From contig JAYPTI010000135.1 of assembly GCA_038133505.1 (NCBI GenBank), positions 1-8,703 on the forward strand: a stretch of DNA of 8,703 nt, given 5' to 3'. The translations under genes were made by a program, and so were the position numbers. The notes beneath the pieces are model-generated. The model saw only the letters and a list, made by a program, of their open reading frames with translations, searched no databases and was not told where the DNA came from. This document shows positions 5,825 to 8,703 of the stretch, piece by piece. The stretch's first letter is position 1. The number at the start of each line of letters is the position of its first letter. The stretch comes from JAYQUR01 sp038133505. GTDB taxonomy: Bacteria > Pseudomonadota > Alphaproteobacteria > MPNO01 > UBA830.

Positions 5825-6199
5825 TCAGGGTTCCCGGCTCAGACCCGAAGCATCGAGGGCGGCGAGGTAGTCGCGCCAGCGAACGTCCTGCTCCCGGCCG
5901 AGCTGATGAAGGTGGCGCCAGGAAAAAATTCCGGAATCGTGCAGGTCGTCGAAAACGATCCGGACCGCGTAGTTTCCGACGGGCTCGACGTCGGCGATAC
6001 CGACGTGCCTGCGGCCGGCCACCAGCACTTTCTGGCCGGGCCCGTGGCCCTGCACCTCGGCCGACGGGCTTTCGACCCTGAGATACTCGGCCGGCAGCGA
6101 CCACGCGGCGCCGTCGTCGAACCGTATCTCCAGCACCTTCTCGGCGCGCTTGACCCTGATTTCCGTCGGGCGCGGGCCGCCGCCCGCGGGATCGTTCAT
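5825..6199 (-). CDS. DUF971 domain protein (gamma-butyrobetaine hydroxylase-like N-terminal domain)
   Basis: The 124-aa protein is a single DUF971 domain. The family is named after the small N-terminal domain of gamma-butyrobetaine hydroxylase; free-standing bacterial members have no settled function and no oxygenase domain is present here. Family features are PTEIRVKRAEKVLEIRFDDG (11-30), LPAEYLRVESPSAEVQGHG (35-53) and the hallmark GNYAVRIVFDDLHDSGIFSW (75-94), whose D-x-H-D cluster is a possible metal site. I start at the ATG at 6199. The frame could open earlier (6340), but that part lies over the Trm112-like gene and looks like shadow sequence. The ATG overlaps the upstream stop as ATGA (4 nt), so translation is likely coupled. 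It is the last gene of the leftward cluster. In many proteobacteria DUF971 is found near or fused to iron-sulfur carrier proteins; no such neighbour is visible here. Confidence 0.88.
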   Translation of the reverse strand: MNDPAGGGPRPTEIRVKRAEKVLEIRFDDGAAWSLPAEYLRVESPSAEVQGHGPGQKVLVAGRRHVGIADVEPVGNYAVRIVFDDLHDSGIFSWRHLHQLGREQDVRWRDYLAALDASGLSREP

Positions 6200-6390
6200 C
6201 CGGCGCTGTCGAGCTGCCGCGCCTCGTCGACCAGCATGATCGGGATGCCGTCGCGAATCGGATAGGCGAGGCCCGCCTGTTCGCTGATCAGTTCCTGAGC
6301 GTCGCGGTCGTAGGTCAGCGGCCCCTTGGTCAGCGGGCATACCAGGATTTCGAGGAGCTTGGGATCGATCCCGGGTTTGGCGTCGGTCAT
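6196..6390 (-). CDS. Trm112-like small protein (UPF0434/YcaR family)
   Basis: The 64-aa protein matches the YcaR/UPF0434 family in length and sequence: LLEILVCPLTKGPLTYDRD (12-30), then a short loop and LAYPIRDGIPIMLVDEAR (41-58). Eukaryotic and archaeal Trm112 proteins activate methyltransferases acting on tRNA and translation factors; the role of the bacterial form is not firmly known. Only one Cys (C18, in CPLTKG) is kept, so the zinc knuckle seen in some members is absent. GAAAGG (6399..6404) lies 8 nt before the ATG. It is 33 nt downstream of the LON-domain gene and overlaps the DUF971 start by 4 nt. Confidence 0.9.
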   Translation of the reverse strand: MTDAKPGIDPKLLEILVCPLTKGPLTYDRDAQELISEQAGLAYPIRDGIPIMLVDEARQLDSAG

Positions 6391-6423
6391 GGTCAGGGCC
6401 TTTCGCAGAAGAATTCCGGCGGG

Positions 6424-7083
6424 TCAGTTATGGAGAGGGGGAGCCGCATCGTCGTTGGCTGCGACCGACATCTCGAGCAGCGCGACCAGCGTTTCCGCGC
6501 GCCGCTCGAGCGACGCCGCTTCGAGAAGCGCTTGTTTTTCGCTTGGCTGGAACGGACACATCATGGAAAGCGCATTCACCAGCCGGTCGGTTCCCGTTTC
6601 CTTGATCGCTTCCCAATTAGCATCGACATTGGTCGCCGCGAAATACGCCTTCAGGGCGCCGACGATGCGATCGCGATCGATGCCGTTCGCGGGCAGGTCG
6701 GCGAAATCCTCCCGGTAGGGCGACCAGTCGGGAACGACTGTCCGGAAGCCGTCGCGCAGCGGTTTTTCCTCGACGATGTCGAAGCGCGCGAGCCCGTTGA
6801 GCGTGATCAGGTAACGGCCGTCGTCGGTTTCGCTGAAGGACGTGATGCGGCCTGCGCAGCCCGTCATGTAGACGTCCGGCCGGTCGCCCTCGTTGGCGCC
6901 GCGCGGCTGGATCATGCCGATCAGGCGCGTGCCCGACAGCGCCCAGGCGGTCATTTTGAGATAGCGGGGCTCGAAAATGTTGAGCGGCAGTTTGGCGCCA
7001 GGCAGCAGCAGCACGCCGGTAAGCGGGAAGATGGCCAGCTCGTCCGGCAGGTCTCCGAAAGCCGGATCGAAGATGCCCGGCAT
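6424..7083 (-). CDS. LON substrate-binding (N-terminal) domain protein
   Basis: The 219-aa protein contains only the N-terminal substrate-binding domain of Lon protease: ELAIFPLTGVLLLPGAKLPL (15-34) and NIFEPRYLKM (35-44), then beta-strands such as GTRLIGMIQP and GRITSFSETDDGRYLITLNG. A helical C-terminal part follows (LVNALSMMCPFQPSEKQALLEAASLERRAETLVALLEM). No AAA+ Walker motifs or Ser-Lys protease domain follow, so it cannot be a protease by itself and probably binds unfolded protein or modulates a partner. I start at the ATG at 7083, whose A is shared with the cnoX stop (TGATG). There is no clear Shine-Dalgarno site, so translation probably restarts after cnoX. A frame to 7197 would overlap cnoX. 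Linkage to a chaperedoxin gene suggests a protein-quality-control role, which is an inference. Confidence 0.92.
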   Translation of the reverse strand: MPGIFDPAFGDLPDELAIFPLTGVLLLPGAKLPLNIFEPRYLKMTAWALSGTRLIGMIQPRGANEGDRPDVYMTGCAGRITSFSETDDGRYLITLNGLARFDIVEEKPLRDGFRTVVPDWSPYREDFADLPANGIDRDRIVGALKAYFAATNVDANWEAIKETGTDRLVNALSMMCPFQPSEKQALLEAASLERRAETLVALLEMSVAANDDAAPPLHN

Positions 7084-8003
7084 CAGGAGAAAAGCACCGC
7101 CGACATCTTGCGACGTCCGGCGATCGTGACCTCGTCGGTCGGGTTCATCGTCTCGAAGAACGTGATGAGCTGCTTCCGCGCGGCTTCGTCGTTCCACGTC
7201 CGGTCGATCTTCATGCTCTCGACGAGATGGTCGATAGCCTCCTCGCGCCGGCCGCTGCCGAACAGCCCGACGGCGAGATCGAACCGGGACTGGTGATCCT
7301 TGGGATTTGCCGCGACCGCCGCTTCGAGAGGCGCGAGGTCGCCCACTGCCTCACTCTGCGCCGCGAGGTCGAGCGCACTTTGTGCGGCGACGACGTCGGC
7401 GTTGTCCTTGCCGTCTTCGGGAACCTGCTCCAGTACCTGGCGGGCCTCGTCGTTGCGGCCCATCGCGACCAGCGCGCGGGCCAGGCCGCCGAGTGCCTCG
7501 ACGTTGTCGGGGGCGTGGTTCACGACCTGCATGAACACGCTCGCCGCGGTCTCGAAATCCTCGGCCTCGAGCGCGCCGCGCGCGTGTGCGATCGCGTCCG
7601 CCAACGGATCGTCCTGCGTCGTTCCCGCCATTTCGGAGAGTTTCTGGACGAACGCCTTGACCTGGCTCTCCGGTTGCGCGCCCTGAAAGGCGTCGACCGG
7701 CCTGCCGCCCACGAAGGCGTAGACGGTCGGCACCGACTGGATGCGCATCTGCTGGGCGAGGGCCTGGTTCTGGTCGATATCGATCTTGACCAGCTTCACG
7801 GCGCCCCGCGCTTCGGTGACCACCTTCTCGAGCACCGGTGTCAGCTGTTTGCACGGGCCGCACCAGGTTGCCCAGAAATCGACGATGACAGGCGTTTCCA
7901 TCGATGCTTCCAGCACGTCCTGCTGGAACGTCTCGATGGTCGCGTCTTTGATGAGGCTTCCCGGCACCGTGCCGCCGGCGTCCGGATTTATAAGTTCTTC
8001 CAT
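7083..8003 (-). CDS. cnoX: Thioredoxin-TPR chaperedoxin CnoX (YbbN)
   Basis: The protein of about 306 aa joins an N-terminal thioredoxin domain to a TPR region. The redox site is WCGPC (W47, C48, C51) in VDFWATWCGPCKQ, with the cis-proline loop SVPTV (P92). Helical repeats occupy roughly 133-285, and the tail RKQLITFFETMNPTDEV...RRKMSAVLFS is typical of this family. CnoX proteins hold unfolding clients and hand them to chaperones such as GroEL while protecting cysteines. The E. coli protein lacks the first active-site Cys, whereas this one keeps both and should be redox-active, as described for the Caulobacter protein. I choose the ATG at 8003; a GTG at 8009, two codons upstream, is equally possible, and neither has a strong Shine-Dalgarno. 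It shares one base with the downstream LON-domain gene and begins a tightly packed four-gene cluster. Confidence 0.93.
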   Translation of the reverse strand: MEELINPDAGGTVPGSLIKDATIETFQQDVLEASMETPVIVDFWATWCGPCKQLTPVLEKVVTEARGAVKLVKIDIDQNQALAQQMRIQSVPTVYAFVGGRPVDAFQGAQPESQVKAFVQKLSEMAGTTQDDPLADAIAHARGALEAEDFETAASVFMQVVNHAPDNVEALGGLARALVAMGRNDEARQVLEQVPEDGKDNADVVAAQSALDLAAQSEAVGDLAPLEAAVAANPKDHQSRFDLAVGLFGSGRREEAIDHLVESMKIDRTWNDEAARKQLITFFETMNPTDEVTIAGRRKMSAVLFS

Positions 8004-8103
8004 AGTCACCGTCCCGTCCGGGCGGGTCCCGTCCCGCCTTCAATCTCAAAATGGCGCGTCCGGGCGGTCCTGACAAGGCCCGCCGGCCCAATGCCGCCGC
8101 GCG

Positions 8104-8655
8104 TCATTCCGGCGGCTTCGTCACCGCGTCGAAATCGGCCTGCCGTGCGGCGTGACCGCAGTCTGCGATAAACCGTTCGAGGTCCGCCGGCCGGATCGAG
8201 GTCGTTCGGTCGTTGACCAGCGGATGGAAATTCGCACGCTCCCCGGCCATGACCGCGGCGTCCAGAATGACGTTGATCCCCCGGGATTCCTCATTGATCA
8301 GCGCGAACGGCGTGACCGCGCCGGGCTCGACGCCGAGATACTGCCGCACCCGTTCCGGGCTTGCGAAGCTGAGCCGCGCCGATCCCAGCAGGTCCGAAAG
8401 CCCCCTGATGTCGAGGCGGCGCGTCTCTTCCACGACGCACAGCCACAGGACGTCTTTCTTGTCCTTGAAAAACAGCGTCTTGCAATGCGCGCCCGGAAGC
8501 GTGCCGCGCCGATCCCGGCTCTCGTCGACGGTGAATACCGGAGCATGCTCGACGGTCTTCGTTTCTATGCCGAGCGCCTCGAGACGGGCGAACAGGTCTT
8601 CGGGCCGCGCCATCCCCGGCGTGGTGGCGGTGGCTTGTCTGGGAGCGTCGGTCAT
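8104..8655 (-). CDS. Prolyl-tRNA editing protein (YbaK/ProX family deacylase)
   Basis: This cytoplasmic trans-editing enzyme hydrolyses mischarged tRNA, most likely Ala-tRNA(Pro), which prolyl-tRNA synthetase can form when it lacks its own editing domain. The 183-aa protein shows the YbaK/ProX fold: EHAPVFTVDES (36-46), the invariant lysine K59 in GAHCKTLFFKDKK, LSDLLGSARLSFASPERV (86-103), the family loop GVEPGAVTPFALIN (108-121) and NFHPLVNDRTTSIR (142-155). I keep the ATG at 8655, with GATAGG about 8 nt upstream. M15 (8613) is a second possibility and would remove a low-complexity N-terminus. It lies 100 nt upstream of cnoX on the same strand; that gap holds a GGCGGG/CCCGCC inverted repeat (8021..8038) but no clear promoter. 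The names PrdX and ProXp-ala are both used for this family; substrate is inferred from family. Confidence 0.9.
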   Translation of the reverse strand: MTDAPRQATATTPGMARPEDLFARLEALGIETKTVEHAPVFTVDESRDRRGTLPGAHCKTLFFKDKKDVLWLCVVEETRRLDIRGLSDLLGSARLSFASPERVRQYLGVEPGAVTPFALINEESRGINVILDAAVMAGERANFHPLVNDRTTSIRPADLERFIADCGHAARQADFDAVTKPPE

Positions 8656-8703
8656 GGCCGGAACCTATCCTTCCCGGGCCGTTTCCGCACCCCTCAATCA
8701 GCC

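Noticed and set aside
7227..8171. A 314-codon plus-strand frame opposite cnoX
   Set aside because: Arg/Leu/Asp-rich shadow of the cnoX codons; no recognisable domain, and it runs into the prolyl-tRNA editing gene on the other strand.

Overview
The window looks like an ordinary piece of chromosome from a GC-rich alphaproteobacterium, probably near the Rhodospirillales. This rests on the GC-rich third codon positions, the protein types (a stand-alone prolyl-tRNA editing protein, a chaperedoxin with a WCGPC site, a single-Cys Trm112-like protein, a COQ6-type hydroxylase) and the layout. It is an inference; no rRNA or other taxonomic marker is present. I see no insertion sequence, phage gene, CRISPR array, tRNA or rRNA.

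Layout from left to right. A dapC-type aminotransferase (lysine/diaminopimelate synthesis) runs leftward at 6..1196. A 490-bp gene-free stretch follows, holding a rho-independent terminator (1491..1527) that closes the leftward nitrogen operon. That operon reads, in transcription order from 4265 down to 1687: a TIGR02001-type outer-membrane protein gene, glnK (PII signal protein) and amtB (ammonium channel). A well-matched sigma-54 promoter (4328..4343) lies in front of it, with two NtrC-like sites further upstream (4410..4426 and 4452..4468). The operon therefore looks like a nitrogen-starvation unit: NtrC and sigma-54 switch it on, AmtB admits ammonium, GlnK gates AmtB, and an outer-membrane protein of unknown role is co-expressed. 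The outer-membrane gene has a single in-frame TAA at codon 47, with its signal peptide intact before it and family sequence continuing in the same frame after it.

Divergent to this operon, a UbiH/COQ6-type ubiquinone hydroxylase runs rightward (4570..5781). It meets head-on a leftward cluster whose genes are, in transcription order, cnoX (chaperedoxin), a LON-substrate-binding-domain protein, a Trm112-like protein and a DUF971 protein. These are tightly packed: a 1-nt overlap, a 33-nt gap and a 4-nt overlap. A prolyl-tRNA editing protein gene (8104..8655) lies 100 nt upstream on the same strand.

The points most worth checking are the nonsense codon at the head of the glnK-amtB operon and the nitrogen control region with its two repeated sites 42 bp apart. 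I found no evidence for a wholly new multi-gene system.
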